A stretch of DNA of 64,000 bases from the NCBI GenBank assembly GCA_027627225.1, contig JAPFQT010000040.1, positions 1 to 64,000 of the forward strand, written 5' to 3'. The translations under genes were made by a program, and so were the position numbers. The notes under the pieces are model-generated. The model worked only from the letters and a program-made list of their open reading frames with translations. It made no database searches and was not told the DNA's origin. The DNA is from Congeria kusceri (lineage: Eukaryota; Mollusca; Bivalvia; Myida; Dreissenidae). Shown in pieces: positions 45,831 to 57,482 of this stretch; position 1 is the first letter of the stretch; each line of letters starts with the position of its first letter.

Positions 45831-47155
45831 TGGTCTTTCTCCAAGTCTGTTGGAGCGATTGTCATTCTCCAAGTCTGTTGGAGCGCTAGTCTTTCTCCTA
45901 GTCTGTTGGAGCGCTAGTCTTTGGAGCGCTAGTCTTTCTCCAAGTATGTTGGAGCGATAGTCTTTCTCCAAGTGTGTTGGAGCGCTTGTCTTTCTCCAAA
46001 CCTGTTGGAGCGCTAGTCGTTCTCCAAGTCTGTTGGAGCGCTTGTCTTCTCCAAGTCTGTTGGAGCGCTAGTCTTCTCCAAGTCTGTTGGGGCGCTAGTC
46101 TTCTCTAAGTCTTATGGAGCGCTAGTCTTCTCTAAGTCTGTTGGAGCGCTGGTCTTCTCTAAGTCTGTTGGAGCGCTTGTCTTTCTCCAAGTCTGTTGGA
46201 GCGCTAGTCTTCTCCAAGTCTGATGGAGCGCTAGTCTTTCTCCAAGTCTGTTGGAGCGCAAGTCTTCTCCAAGTCTGATGGAGTGCTAGTCTTTCTCCAA
46301 GTCTGTTGGAGCGCTAGTCTTCTCCAAGTCTGTTGGAGCGCTAGTCTTCTTTAAGTCTGTTTTAGCGCTAGTATTTCTCCAAGTTTGTTGGAGCGCGAGT
46401 ATTCTCACATTCTGTTGGAGCGCTAGTCTTTCTCCAAGTCTGTTGGAGCGCTAGTCTTCTCAAAGTCTGTTGGAGCGCTAGTCTTTCTCCAAGTCTGTTG
46501 GAGCGCTAGTCTTCTCCAAGTCTGTTGGAGCGCTAGTCATCTCCAAGTCTGTTGGAGCGCTAGTCTTTCTGCAGGTCTGTTGGAGCGCTAGTCTTCTCTT
46601 CAAGTCAGTTGGAGCGCTAGTCTTTCTCCAAGTCTGTCGGAGCGCTAGTCTTCTCTAAGTGTTGGAGCACTAGTCTTTCTCCAAGTCTGTTGGAGCGCTT
46701 GTCTTTTTCCAATTCTGTTGGAGCACTTGTCTTTCTCCAAGTCTGTTGGAGTGATAGTCTTCCTCTAAGTGTGGAGTGCTAGTCGTAGTCTCAGTGTGTT
46801 GGAGCGCTAGTCTTTCTCCAAGTCTGTTGGAGCGCTAGTCTTTCTCCAGGATGTTGGAGCGCTAGTCTTTATCGAAGTCTGTTGGAGCGCTAGTCTTTAT
46901 CGAAGTCTGTTGGCGCTAGTCTTTCTCCAGTATGTTGGAGCGCTAGTCTGTGTCGAAGTCTGTTGGCGCTAGTCTTTCTCCAGTATGTTGGAGCGCTAGT
47001 GTTTCCCCAAGTCTGTTGGGGCGCTAGTCTGTATCGAAGTCTGTTGGAGCGCTAGTCTTTCTCCAGTCTGTTGGAGCGCTAGTCTTTCTCCAGTCTGTTG
47101 GAGCGCTAGTCTTTCTCCAGTATGTTGGAGCGCTAGTGTTTCCCCAAGTCTGTTG
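45830..47155 (+). repeat. 27-28-bp minisatellite (GAGCGCTAGTCTTTCTCC type)
   Basis: About 47 units with core TTGGAGCGCTAGTCTTTCTC then CAAGTCTG. Length variants include CTTCTCC (27 bp) and CAGT/CGAAGT forms toward the right end. The shared TGTT(A/G)GAGCGCT(G/A)GTCTT shows it descends from the same unit as the 32-bp array, with the spacer part replaced. Confidence 0.93.
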
Positions 47156-47404
47156 GGCGGTTTAGCAATGCTCATTAGAAAATATGATAGAATAAAAGTT
47201 AAAATATTATAAACCGATTCATTTATGATTATTGTATTCGCAACCGAAACAGAATGCATATAAATTTCGAGCAAACATGAAAATTAACTAGTGAACAAAC
47301 GGATTCTGTCCATTGCAAGGGAGACAACTGGAATTTACTCCTGTGCAAACTTCAGGCAGCAGTGGCTTCCCCTATATTGAAGTAAATGGGATAATAATGT
47401 CAGC

Positions 47405-47730
47405 TTAAAGGGACCTGTTCACGTATTGGCAAATTGACAATTTTCAAAATGTTTGTCATATATTTCAAAAAGAAATTATACATCGTATACAATCAAGCGA
47501 AATAACACTCATGACTAAAAAATATCTTGGAAATTTCGTTTCGTTTATGGATAATCATGAATTCAAATGGATAAAATAATAAAGCGTTTGTAACGCATTT
47601 CGTCGGTATTTTGGAAAACACGCGTATCACTTACAAGCAAAATGTATAAGTCCGAATGGCCGAGTGGTTAGCGCACGAGATTTTTGAGCTCAAAGGTCCC
47701 GGGTTCGAATCCCGGCGATGGCATTTTTTT
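47405..47730 (+). mobile_element. Dispersed repeat ending in a Ser/Leu-type tRNA-like domain
   Basis: Starts CTTAAAGGGACCTGTTCACG. After about 245 bp it carries a tRNA-like unit, GTCCGAATGGCCGAGTGG ... GGTCCCGGGTTCGAATCCCGG, followed by an oligo-T run. The A and B boxes are very well preserved, but the long variable arm of true Ser/Leu tRNAs is absent and the acceptor ends do not pair. The layout (TTAAAGGGAC start, ~240-bp leader, tRNA-like unit, T-run) parallels 16925-17375 and 36063-36540, with a different tRNA type. Confidence 0.65.
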
Positions 47731-47744
47731 TAATTTACCTGTTT

Positions 47745-48590
47745 TTAGTTCGACTATTCAAAGAATAGGTGAGCTTTCCTACTACCCCCAGCGTCGGTGT
47801 CGGCGTCGGCGTCTGATCTTGGTAAAAGGTTTTATTCAGAAGTCTTGTTACTTCAAAAATACATAAGTTATTCACTTGAAACTTGGAATATAACTTTGTC
47901 ATCAACTCCAGCATCAACTCCCATAACTCAGTTTTGTATACTGACAGAGTTATGCCATTGTTCACATAGATTTTCTGGTCAAAGTTAATATTCAAATATT
48001 AGCATTCCCCATAACAAAGTTTTGTATTTTAACAGAATTATGCCCCTTTTTCACATATATTTTCGGTTAGTTTTTATTCAAATGTCTTGTAAATTCAAAA
48101 CTTCATAGGCTATTCTCTTCAAACATGGAATACCTTAACCATCAACTCAAGCATCAGGTGCAACATTCCCTATAACTCTGTTTTGTATTTTGGCATAGTA
48201 ATGTCCCTTTTGCACACAGCTTTTTTACATTTAAGTTTCTATTCAAAAGTTTTATAACTTCAAAATTTGATAGGTTATTAAATTGAAACTTGGCAAATAC
48301 CTTTGTCATCAACTACGTCATCCGGTGCCACAATCCATATAACCCTGTTTTGTATTTTGACAGAATTAACCCCCTTTTCACATAGATTTTCAGTGTAAAG
48401 TTTTTATTCAAAAGTCTTATAATTTCTAAACAACATAAGGTATTTATTTGAAACTTTGAATACATCTTTTTAATCAACTCCAGCATCATTTGCTATAATC
48501 TCTTTAACACTTTGTTGTTTTTTGGTAGAGGTTTGCCCACTTTTTATATAGATTTTCAGGTCAAAGCTGCTACTTCACAGATGATAAGAC
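47745..48590 (+). mobile_element. Pearl/Helentron-like element, diverged copy
   Basis: Left end TTCGACTATTCAAAGAATAG, then GAGCTTTCCTACTACCCCC and a GCGTCGGTGTCGGCGTCGG tract as at 38596. About five diverged core units (AACTCCAGCATCA, TTTTGTATT) follow. The right-hand inverted end and hairpin are not evident, so it is 3'-truncated. The minus-strand peptide resemblance to the other copy is only repeat translation. Confidence 0.75.
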
Positions 48591-48599
48591 AGATGTGAT

Positions 48600-48955
48600 C
48601 CTAGGAGGCCATAAAAGTTGTTTGTAAATAATATGATAGTCATCAAATACAGTCAATGAAGCACCGCTTAATAGTATAATAACAATGCAAATGATAGCAG
48701 ACGACTCTTTTGAGAAAGCCCGTCTAAAAATAGACTAGGACTAGTCGGTGTGTGCTACTGAGTAATGGTAATTTCGGACTGTTTATTAACACGCCAGATG
48801 CGATTCCAATAGCTGATTAAAACGAGAGATAATATAGTATTGTATATATATTTTTTTAATTTACGTTTATTGATATATCTCTTTATTTCACCAAAAATAT
48901 TTGAAAGATATCGTGCAAACAAAGATTACTTCTAACAGCATTGAAATGAACATAA
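48600..48955. other. No gene recognised
   Basis: Short AT-rich spacer between the pearl-like copy and the large minisatellite. Confidence 0.35.
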
Positions 48956-48959
48956 ATAA

Positions 48960-51900
48960 ATTACGTCTTTATATCACTTGGTTGTATTACGTCTTTATAT
49001 CGCTTGGTAGTATTACGTCGTTGTATCACTTGGTTGTATAACGTCTTTCTTTCACTTGGTTTTATTACGTCTTTATATCACTTGGTTGTATTACGTCTTT
49101 ATATAGCTTTGTTGTATTACGTCTTTATATCACTTGGTAGTATCACATGGTTGTATAACGTCTTGATATCATTTGGTTTTATTAAGTCGTTGTGTCTCTT
49201 GGCTGTATTACGTCGTTGTGTCAATTGGTTCTATTAGGTCGTTGTGTCACTTGGTTGTATTACGTCGTTGAGTCACTTGGCTGTGTTACGTCGTTGTATC
49301 TCTTGGTTGTATTACGTCGTTGTGTCACTTGGTTGTATTACGTCGTTGTGTCTCTTGGTTGTATTACATCGTCGTGTCACTTGGCTGTATTATGTCGTTG
49401 TGTCTTTTGGTTGTATTACGTCTTTATATCACTTGGTTGTATTACGTCTTTATATTACATGGTTGTATTACGTCTTTATATCACTTGGTAGTATTACGTC
49501 GTTGTATCGCTTGGTTGAATAACGTCTTTATATCACTTGCTTTTATTACGTCTTCATATCACTTGGTTGTATTACGTCTTTATATCACTTGGTAGTATTA
49601 CGTCGTTGTATCACATGGTTGTATAACATCTTTATATCACTTGGTTCTATTACGTCGTTGTGTCTCTTGGTTGTATTACGTAGTTGTGTCACTTGGCTGT
49701 ATTACGTCGTTGTGTCTCTTGGTTGTATTACGTCTTTATATCACTTGGCTGTATTACGTCGTTGTGTCTTTTGGCCTTTTACGTCTTTATATCACTTGGT
49801 TGTGTTACGTCTTTATATCACTTGGTTGTCTTTATATCACTTGGTAGTATTACGTCGTTGTATCACTTGCTGGAATAACGTCTTTATTTCACTTGGTTTT
49901 ATTACGTCTTTTCATCACTGGTTGTATTACGTCTTTATATCACTTGGTGGTATTACGTCTTTATATCACTTGGTAGTATTACGTCGTTGTATCACATGGT
50001 TGTATAATATCATTATATCACTTGGTTGTATTACGTCGTTGTGCCGCTTGGTTGTATTACGTCGTTGTGTCATTTGGTAGTATTACGTCGTCGTGTCACT
50101 TGGCTTTATTACGTCGTTGTGCCAATTGGTTGTATTACGTCGTTGTGTCACTTGGTTGTATTACGTCGTTGAGTAACTTGGCTGTATTACGTCGTTGTTT
50201 CTTTTGGTTGTATTACGTCGGTGTGTCTCTTGATTGTATTAGTCTTTATATCACTTGGTTGTATTACGTCGTTGTGTCACTTTGTTGTATTACGTCATTG
50301 TGTCACTTGCTGTATTATGTCATTGTGTCACTTGGTTGTATTCTGTCATTGTGTCACTTGGTTGTATTACGTCGTTGTGTCAATTGGTTGTATTACGTCG
50401 TTGTGTCACTTGGTTGTATTACGTCGTTGAGTCACTTGGCTGTATTACGTCGTTGTTTCTTTTGGTTGTATTACGTCGGTGTGTCTCTTGATTGTATTAG
50501 TCTTTATATCACTTGGTTGTATTACGTCGTTGTGTCACTTTGTTGTATTACTTCATTGTGTTACTTGCTGTATTCTGTCATTGTGTCACTTGGTTGTATT
50601 CTGTCATTGTGTCACTTGGTTGTATTACATCGTCGTGTCACTTGGCTGTATTATGTCGTTGTGTCTTTTGGTTGTATTACGTCTTTATATCACTTGGTTG
50701 TATTACGTCTTTATATTACATGGTTGTATTACGTCTTTATATCACTTGGTAGTATTACGTCGTTGTATCGCTTGGTTGAATAACGTCTTTATATCACTTG
50801 CTTTTATTACGTCTTCATATCACTTGGTTGTATTACGTCTTTATATCACTTGGTAGTATTACGTCGTTGTATCACATGGTTGTATAACATCTTTATATCA
50901 CTTGGTTCTATTACGTCGTTGTGTCTCTTGGTTGTATTACGTAGTTGTGTCACTTGGCTGTATTACGTCGTTGTGTCTCTTGGTTGTATTACGTCTTTAT
51001 ATCACTTGGCTGTATTACGTCGTTGTGTCTTTTGGCCTTTTACGTCTTTATATCACTTGGTTGTGTTACGTCTTTATATCACTTGGTTGTCTTTATATCA
51101 CTTGGTAGTATTACGTCGTTGTATCACTTGCTGGAATAACGTCTTTATTTCACTTGGTTTTATTACGTCTTTTCATCACTGGTTGTATTACGTCTTTATA
51201 TCACTTGGTGGTATTACGTCTTTATATCACTTGGTAGTATTACGTCGTTGTATCACATGGTTGTATAATATCATTATATCACTTGGTTGTATTACGTCGT
51301 TGTGCCGCTTGGTTGTATTACGTCGTTGTGTCATTTGGTAGTATTACGTCGTCGTGTCACTTGGCTTTATTACGTCGTTGTGCCAATTGGTTGTATTACG
51401 TCGTTGTGTCACTTGGTTGTATTACGTCGTTGAGTAACTTGGCTGTATTACGTCGTTGTTTCTTTTGGTTGTATTACGTCGGTGTGTCTCTTGATTGTAT
51501 TAGTCTTTATATCACTTGGTTGTATTACGTCGTTGTGTCACTTTGTTGTATTACGTCATTGTGTCACTTGCTGTATTATGTCATTGTGTCACTTGGTTGT
51601 ATTCTGTCATTGTGTCACTTGGTTGTATTACGTCGTTGTGTCAATTGGTTGTATTACGTCGTTGTGTCACTTGGTTGTATTACGTCGTTGAGTAACTTGG
51701 CTGTATTACTTCGTTGTTTCTTTTGGTTGTATTACGTCGGTGTGTCTCTTGATTGTATTAGTCTTTATATCACTTGGTTGTATTACGTCGTTGTGTCACT
51801 TTGTTGTATTACGTCATTGTGTCACTTGCTGTATTATGTCATTGTGTCACTTGGTTGTATTCTGTCATTGTGTCACTTGGTTGTATTACGTCGTTGTGTC

Positions 51901-54900
51901 ACTTGGTTGTATAACATAATTGTTTCACATGGTTGTATTACGTCTTTGTGTCACTTGGTTGTATTACGTCGTTGAGTCACTTGGCTGTATTACGTCGTTG
52001 TTTCTTTTGGTTGTATTACGTCGGTGTGTCTCTTGATTGTATTAGTCTTTATATCACTTGGTAGTATTACGTCGTTGTGTCACTTGGCTGTATTACGTCG
52101 TTGTGTCAATTGGTTGTATTACGTCGTTGTGTCACTTGGTTGTATTACGTCGTTGAGTCACTTGGCTGTATTACGTCGTTGTTTCTTTTGGTTGTATTAC
52201 GTCGGTGTGTCTCTTGATTGTATTAGTCTTTATATCACTTGGTTGTATTACGTCGTTGTGTCACTTTGTTGTATTACTTCATTGTGTTACTTGCTGTATT
52301 CTGTCATTGTGTCACTTGGTTGTATTCTGTCATTGTGTCACTTGGTTGTATTACGTCGTTGTGTCACTTGGTTGTATAACATAGTTGTTTCACTTGGTTG
52401 TATTACGTCTTTGTGTCACTTGGTTGTATTACGTCGTTGTGTCACTTCGTTGTATTACTTCGTTGTGTCTCTTGGTTGTATAACGTCGTTGTGTCACTTG
52501 GTTGTATTGCGTCGTTGTGTCCATTTTTTATTTCCGTATTTTTGTCAATTGGCTGTATTACGTCGTTGTGTCTCTTGGTTATGTTACGTGTTTGTGTCTC
52601 TTGGTGTATTACATCGTTGTGTTACTTGGTTGCATTACGTCGTTGTGTCTCTTGGTTCTATTACGTCGTTGTGTCTCTTACTTGTATTACGTCGTTGTGT
52701 CAAGTTGTTGTATTACGTCTTTAGTATCTTGGTTGTATTACGTCGTTGTGTCATTTGGTTCTATTACGTCGTTGTGTCACTTTCTTTTATTATGTCGGAG
52801 TGTCATTTGCCTGTTTAACGTCGTTGTGTCACTTGGTTGTTTTACGTCGTTGTGTCACTTGGTTGAATTACGTCGTTGTGTCACTTGGCTGTATTACGTC
52901 GTTGTGTCTATTGGTTGTATTTCGTGTTTATATTACTTGGTTGTATTACGTCGTTGTGTCTCTTGGTTGTATTACGTCGTTGTGTCACTTGGCTGTATTT
53001 CGTCGTTGTGTCTCTTGGTTGTATGACGTCTTTATATCACTTGGTTGTATAACGTATTTATATCACTTGGTTGTATTACGTCTTTATATCACTTGGTTGT
53101 ATAACGTATTTATATCACTTGGTTGTATTACGTCTTTATATCACCTGGTAGTATTACGTCGTTGTATCACTTGGTTGTATAATGTCTTTATATCACTTGG
53201 TTTTATTACGTCTTGATATCACTTGGTTGTATTACGTCTTTATATCACTTGGTTGTATTACGTCTTTATATCACTTGTTTACGTCGTTGTGTCTCTTGGT
53301 TGTATTACGTCGTAGTGTCACTTGGTAGTTATACGTCGTTGTGTCACTTGGCTGTATTACGTCGTTGTGTCACTTGGTTGTATTACGTCGTTGTGTCACT
53401 TGGTTGTATTACGTCGTTGAGTCACTTGGCTGTATAATGTCGTTGTTTCTCTTGGTTGTATTACGTCGTTGTGTCACTTGGTTGTATTACGTCGTTGTGT
53501 CTGTTGGTTGTATTTCGTCGTTGTGTCACTTGGCTGTATTACGTCGTTGTGTGTCTTGGTTGTATTACGTCGTTGTTTCACTTGGTTGTACTACGTCGTT
53601 GTATCACTTGGTTGTATAACGTCGTTGTGTCACTTGGTTGTATTACGTCGTTGTGTCACTTGGTGTATTACGTCGTTGTGTCTCTTGGTTGTATTACGTC
53701 GTTGTGTCACTTGGTTGTATTACATCGTTTTTGTCACTATGTTGTATTGCGTCGTTTTGTCTCTTGGTTGTATTACGACTTTTCATCACATGGTTGTATA
53801 ACGTCTTTACATCACTTGGTTTTATTACGTCGTTGTGTCTCTTGGTTGTACTACGTCGTTGTGTCACTTGGTAGTATTACGTCGTTGTGTCACTTTGCTG
53901 TATTACGTCGTTGTGTCACTTGGTTGTATTACGTCGTTCTATCATTTGGTTGTATTACGTCGTTGAGTCACTTTGCTGTATTACGTCGTTGTGTCTCTTG
54001 GTTGTATTACGTCGTTGTGTCACTTGGTTGCATTACGTCGTTGTGTCACTTGGTTGTTTTCCATCGTTGTGTCTCTTGGTTGTATTACAACTTTATATCA
54101 CTTGGTTGTATTCCGTCGTTGTGTCTCTTTGTTGTAATACGTCGTTGTGTCACTTGGTTGTATAACATAATGGTTTCACTTGGTTGTATTATGTCGTTGT
54201 GTCACTTCGTTGTATAACGTTGTTGTGTCACTTGGTTGTATAACATAATGGTTTCACTTGGTTGTATTATGTCGTTGTGTCACTTGGTTGTATAACATAA
54301 TGGTTTCACTTGGTTGTTTTATGTCGTTTTGTCACTTGTTTGTATTACATCGTTGTGTTACTGTGTTGTATTCCGTTGTTGTTTCACTTGGTTGTATTAC
54401 GCCGTTCTGGCACTTGGTTGTATTACGTCGTTGTGTCACTTGGTTGTGTTACGTCGCTGTTTCACATGGTTGTGTTACGTCGTTGTGTCACATGGTGGTA
54501 TTGCGTCGTTGTGCCAATTGGTTGTGTTACGCCGTTCTGTCACTTGGTTGCATTACGTCGTTGTTTCGCTTTGTTGTATTACGTTGATGTGATGCCTGGT
54601 TGTATTACGTTGTTGTGTCGCTTGGTTGTGTTACGTCGTTGTCTCACATGGTTGTGTTACGTCGTTCTGTCACTTGGTTGTATTGCGTCGTTGTGTCACT
54701 TGGTTGTGGTACGCCGTTCTGTCACTTGGTTGTATTACCTCGTTGCGTCACTTGGTTGTATTACATCGTTGTGTCACTTGGTTGTATTCCGCCGTTATAT
54801 CACTTGGTTTTATTACATCTTTGGGTCACTTGGCTGTGTTACGCAATTCTGTCACTTGGTTGAATTACGTCGTTGTGTCACTTGGTTGTCTTCCGTTGTT

Positions 54901-55125
54901 GTGACGCCTGGTTGTGTGACCTCGTTGTGTCACTTGGTTTTATTACGTCGTTGTGTCACACGGTTGTGTTATGTCATTGTGTAACTTGGTTGTATTATGT
55001 CATTGTGTCACTTGGGTGTGTTACGTCTTTGTGTCACATAGTTATATTACGTCGTTGTGTCACTTTGTTGTATTCTGGCGTTATGTAACGACGTTGTAAT
55101 CCACGGTTGTACACTTTGCTATATT
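48960..55125 (+). repeat. 26-bp minisatellite, array B, with nested higher-order repeats
   Basis: About 236 units of 26 bp, core CGTCGTTGTGTCACTTGGTT then GTATTA. Early units use CGTCTTTATATCACTTGG. A 1261-bp block (49361-50621) is repeated almost perfectly from 50622, and sub-blocks of about 258 bp recur inside it (marker GTCGGTGTGTCTCTTGATTG near 50219, 50477 and again 1261 bp later). The last kilobase (54400-55100) is more diverged, with TGTGTTACGTCG and GACGCCTGGTTGTG variants closer to array A. The plus strand has almost no stops in any frame, producing repeated hydrophobic peptides with no biological support. Confidence 0.96.
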
Positions 55126-55459
55126 ATGTTTCCTATAATAAGATGCCATCGGTCATTGCTGCAGATTTGTATAGACTTAATGTGTATCGATAGTTAAAGG
55201 TCTCACACCAGACTGTAGTTATAAATTTTAAGAAATAATGTATTTCTCAAGCAATATCTTAATGTGTAAAACCTGAACCGCGAGCAGTAAAATCTACTTG
55301 GTTCGATGACTATCCATAATTTTATATCGACGCGTGTGTTTTTGTTTATATCTAAATCTGTAACACTACAAAATACAAATTTTTTTTTAATAACATTTAA
55401 ACACTTGAAAGATGGCCAACACAAAATATACGGTGGAAATGAGTACTTATTCTAGTTTA

Positions 55460-56735
55460 GCTCACCTGAGCACAAAGTGCTAATGGTGAGCTTTTGTGAC
55501 CGCCTTTATTCCGTCGTCTGTCAGGCGTCGTCCGTCAACATTCTCATTCAAACAAAAAATGCCTCTGGGGTCGTTGTGTCACACCGGTCTGACAGACCTG
55601 TGTACTCACGCTCTAAGCATTATGGGTATGCCCTACTTTCCAGCGTAGCGTACAATTGTTGATTTAACATCGCATTGAGGTTAGATACCAGTAAATCAAT
55701 GTGTTTCCCTCCGTGTTACATTCGAAATATTGCCTTTAACTAGAGTTCCTTTTTTCTTCTGCTATGAAAAGCATTTAGCAATGTCATACTTGCCTTTTGT
55801 GGTTATTTCTAATATCCTCTGTGTGTTAAGAACATTTGTGTTCATTTCTTTGGACGCTAACTTGAAAGATGAGATTTTGGGGTGTGTTTACTGTGGCATG
55901 GGGCGTGGGTCAAAATATGACAGCCGAAACCGTAGTTTCTACCTGTGCCTGCAATCAGGTGAGAGGCATTTTCTTAGAAGTAACATGCCACATATTTTTA
56001 TTGCAATTTTTGGAAGAGGAAAGATTCATCTTTAAACTGACAGCAAGCTTGCACAAACTGAAATCTGAAAGTTCGCCGTTTTATAATTGGACCCTATGGG
56101 CATTGGATTTACTGGCATCTAACCTTGAATTTTCACACAAAACGAAAGTGAAAGTAGCCTTTTATAATAAACACGCTAAACAGCGTTAAACACGAACTAC
56201 TGTTATTTTATTTAACAGAAATATATTCTACTATCAGTATTAACTCAATATTGGACTGATTGATGGTATAAATAATGTCATTTCATGAAACAACTTTCAT
56301 ACGCGGGATTACTTCATGCGTAAGCACATTTCGCCGTTTGGGGCGACATAATGCAGTTAAGTACAGAGATTTGGCGGCTGACGTCATCCTCTGTGTATAG
56401 AATTTTCTGGGGTAAAAAGAAGATACGTCCCGGGAGTCACACGGTTCTATAGACTTATATGGCAAGTGGACTTCAAAAAGCTGACCTTTTGAAAACTGCA
56501 AGGCCCAGACGTTTAATATTTGAAATGTAACATGGGATAGTGGTCCTCTACAAAGATTGTTCAAATAATGCCCCTGGGGTCAAAACTGGCCACGCCTGAG
56601 GCATCACGTGGTCTATATTGACTAAAATCGCAAAATGACATTACAAATCAGCTCCTGTGAAACCGCAAGCCCCAGATCTTAATACTCAGGTGAGCGCATT
56701 TATAGGGCCATGTGGCCCTTTTCTTGTTTATGTTT
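55460..56735 (+). mobile_element. Hairpin-ended dispersed element (Helentron-like candidate)
   Basis: The left end forms GCTCACC...GGTGAGC (55460-55491) around an inner GCAC/GTGC pair. A tract GTCGTCTGTCAGGCGTCGTC follows. The right end has CTCAGGTGAGCG, then a hairpin GGGCCA-TG-TGGCCC (56705-56718) and TTTTCTTGTT. The inverted CTCACCTGAG/CTCAGGTGAG ends, the terminal hairpin and the TCTTGTT terminus are shared with the pearl-like element at 38596-40495. Two overlapping frames inside (55730-56189) show no recognised domain. The boundaries are my reading of these landmarks. Confidence 0.65.
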
Positions 56736-56739
56736 CAAT

Positions 56740-57480
56740 CACTTTGATTACAATATTGTTTTCTGACAGTGCAAGAGTGCTACTGTGTACTCAGGTCTGT
56801 CAATATGATACTGTCATACGTCTTTGAATGTGATCAGATTTTGAATAACTCATAATTCACAAAACTTATCAATCATAGTGTTTGTGTGTGAGTTATGTTT
56901 TCGAAGCATTTGATTTAAAAGTAAAAAACAAAATCTGAAAACAGTACTGTATATTAGATTAGAAATCGTTAAATTTACTAAATGTTGTATTTGAAAATTA
57001 GACGCATTCATATTACTCTCTATGCAATGGTGTATGCATTGTTAGCTCTTCTAACTACAAGTAATATAATTACTGTCATTATATTATATTTTTTCGGCGC
57101 CCCAATATTACAATTTTGACTTCCCTCCTGATTTTTTTTATTTTATCTTTTAAATATCTATCTTCGTGTAAAATGTTAGAAAGTGTTTACGTAGATTCGC
57201 TGTCATTCACAGTGATTAATCCGTTTATCTAAAACAATAGCAGTCTATCACGTGGTCCGGCACGCTGGAGGTCGTGTAGCGCCCTCCAGTGCTACGCTGC
57301 AGCACACCTCTGCACAACTTCCGCTTGTATGGCAGGACATAGACTAGACTAAAACTCCTTGTTCGGGCCACACGGAAGCTTGAACTGTCGTCTGCAGGAA
57401 TTGTCGCCTGCACATCTGAACTAATTTTAGGATATGGTTTTGTAGATATTGAATCGCAAGTCTATAACCCGGAGCAAGGG
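56740..57480. other. No gene recognised
   Basis: AT-rich, with a GC-richer patch at 57240-57350 that holds no supported frame. Confidence 0.35.
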
Positions 57481-57482
57481 AT

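Noticed and set aside
45315..47155. CRISPR-like array (regular 27-32-bp repeats)
   Set aside because: There are no unique spacers: the units are directly adjacent and vary gradually. The context is a eukaryotic genome.
47651..47722. Functional tRNA-Ser or tRNA-Leu gene
   Set aside because: The A and B boxes are excellent, but the variable arm is missing and the acceptor ends do not pair. It lies inside a repeat-like unit.
48960..55125. Many long plus-strand frames giving hydrophobic Cys/Leu/Tyr-rich repeat 'proteins'
   Set aside because: A stop-free 26-bp unit translates openly in all three frames with a 26-residue period. The frames track the satellite exactly and have no start, splice or family features.
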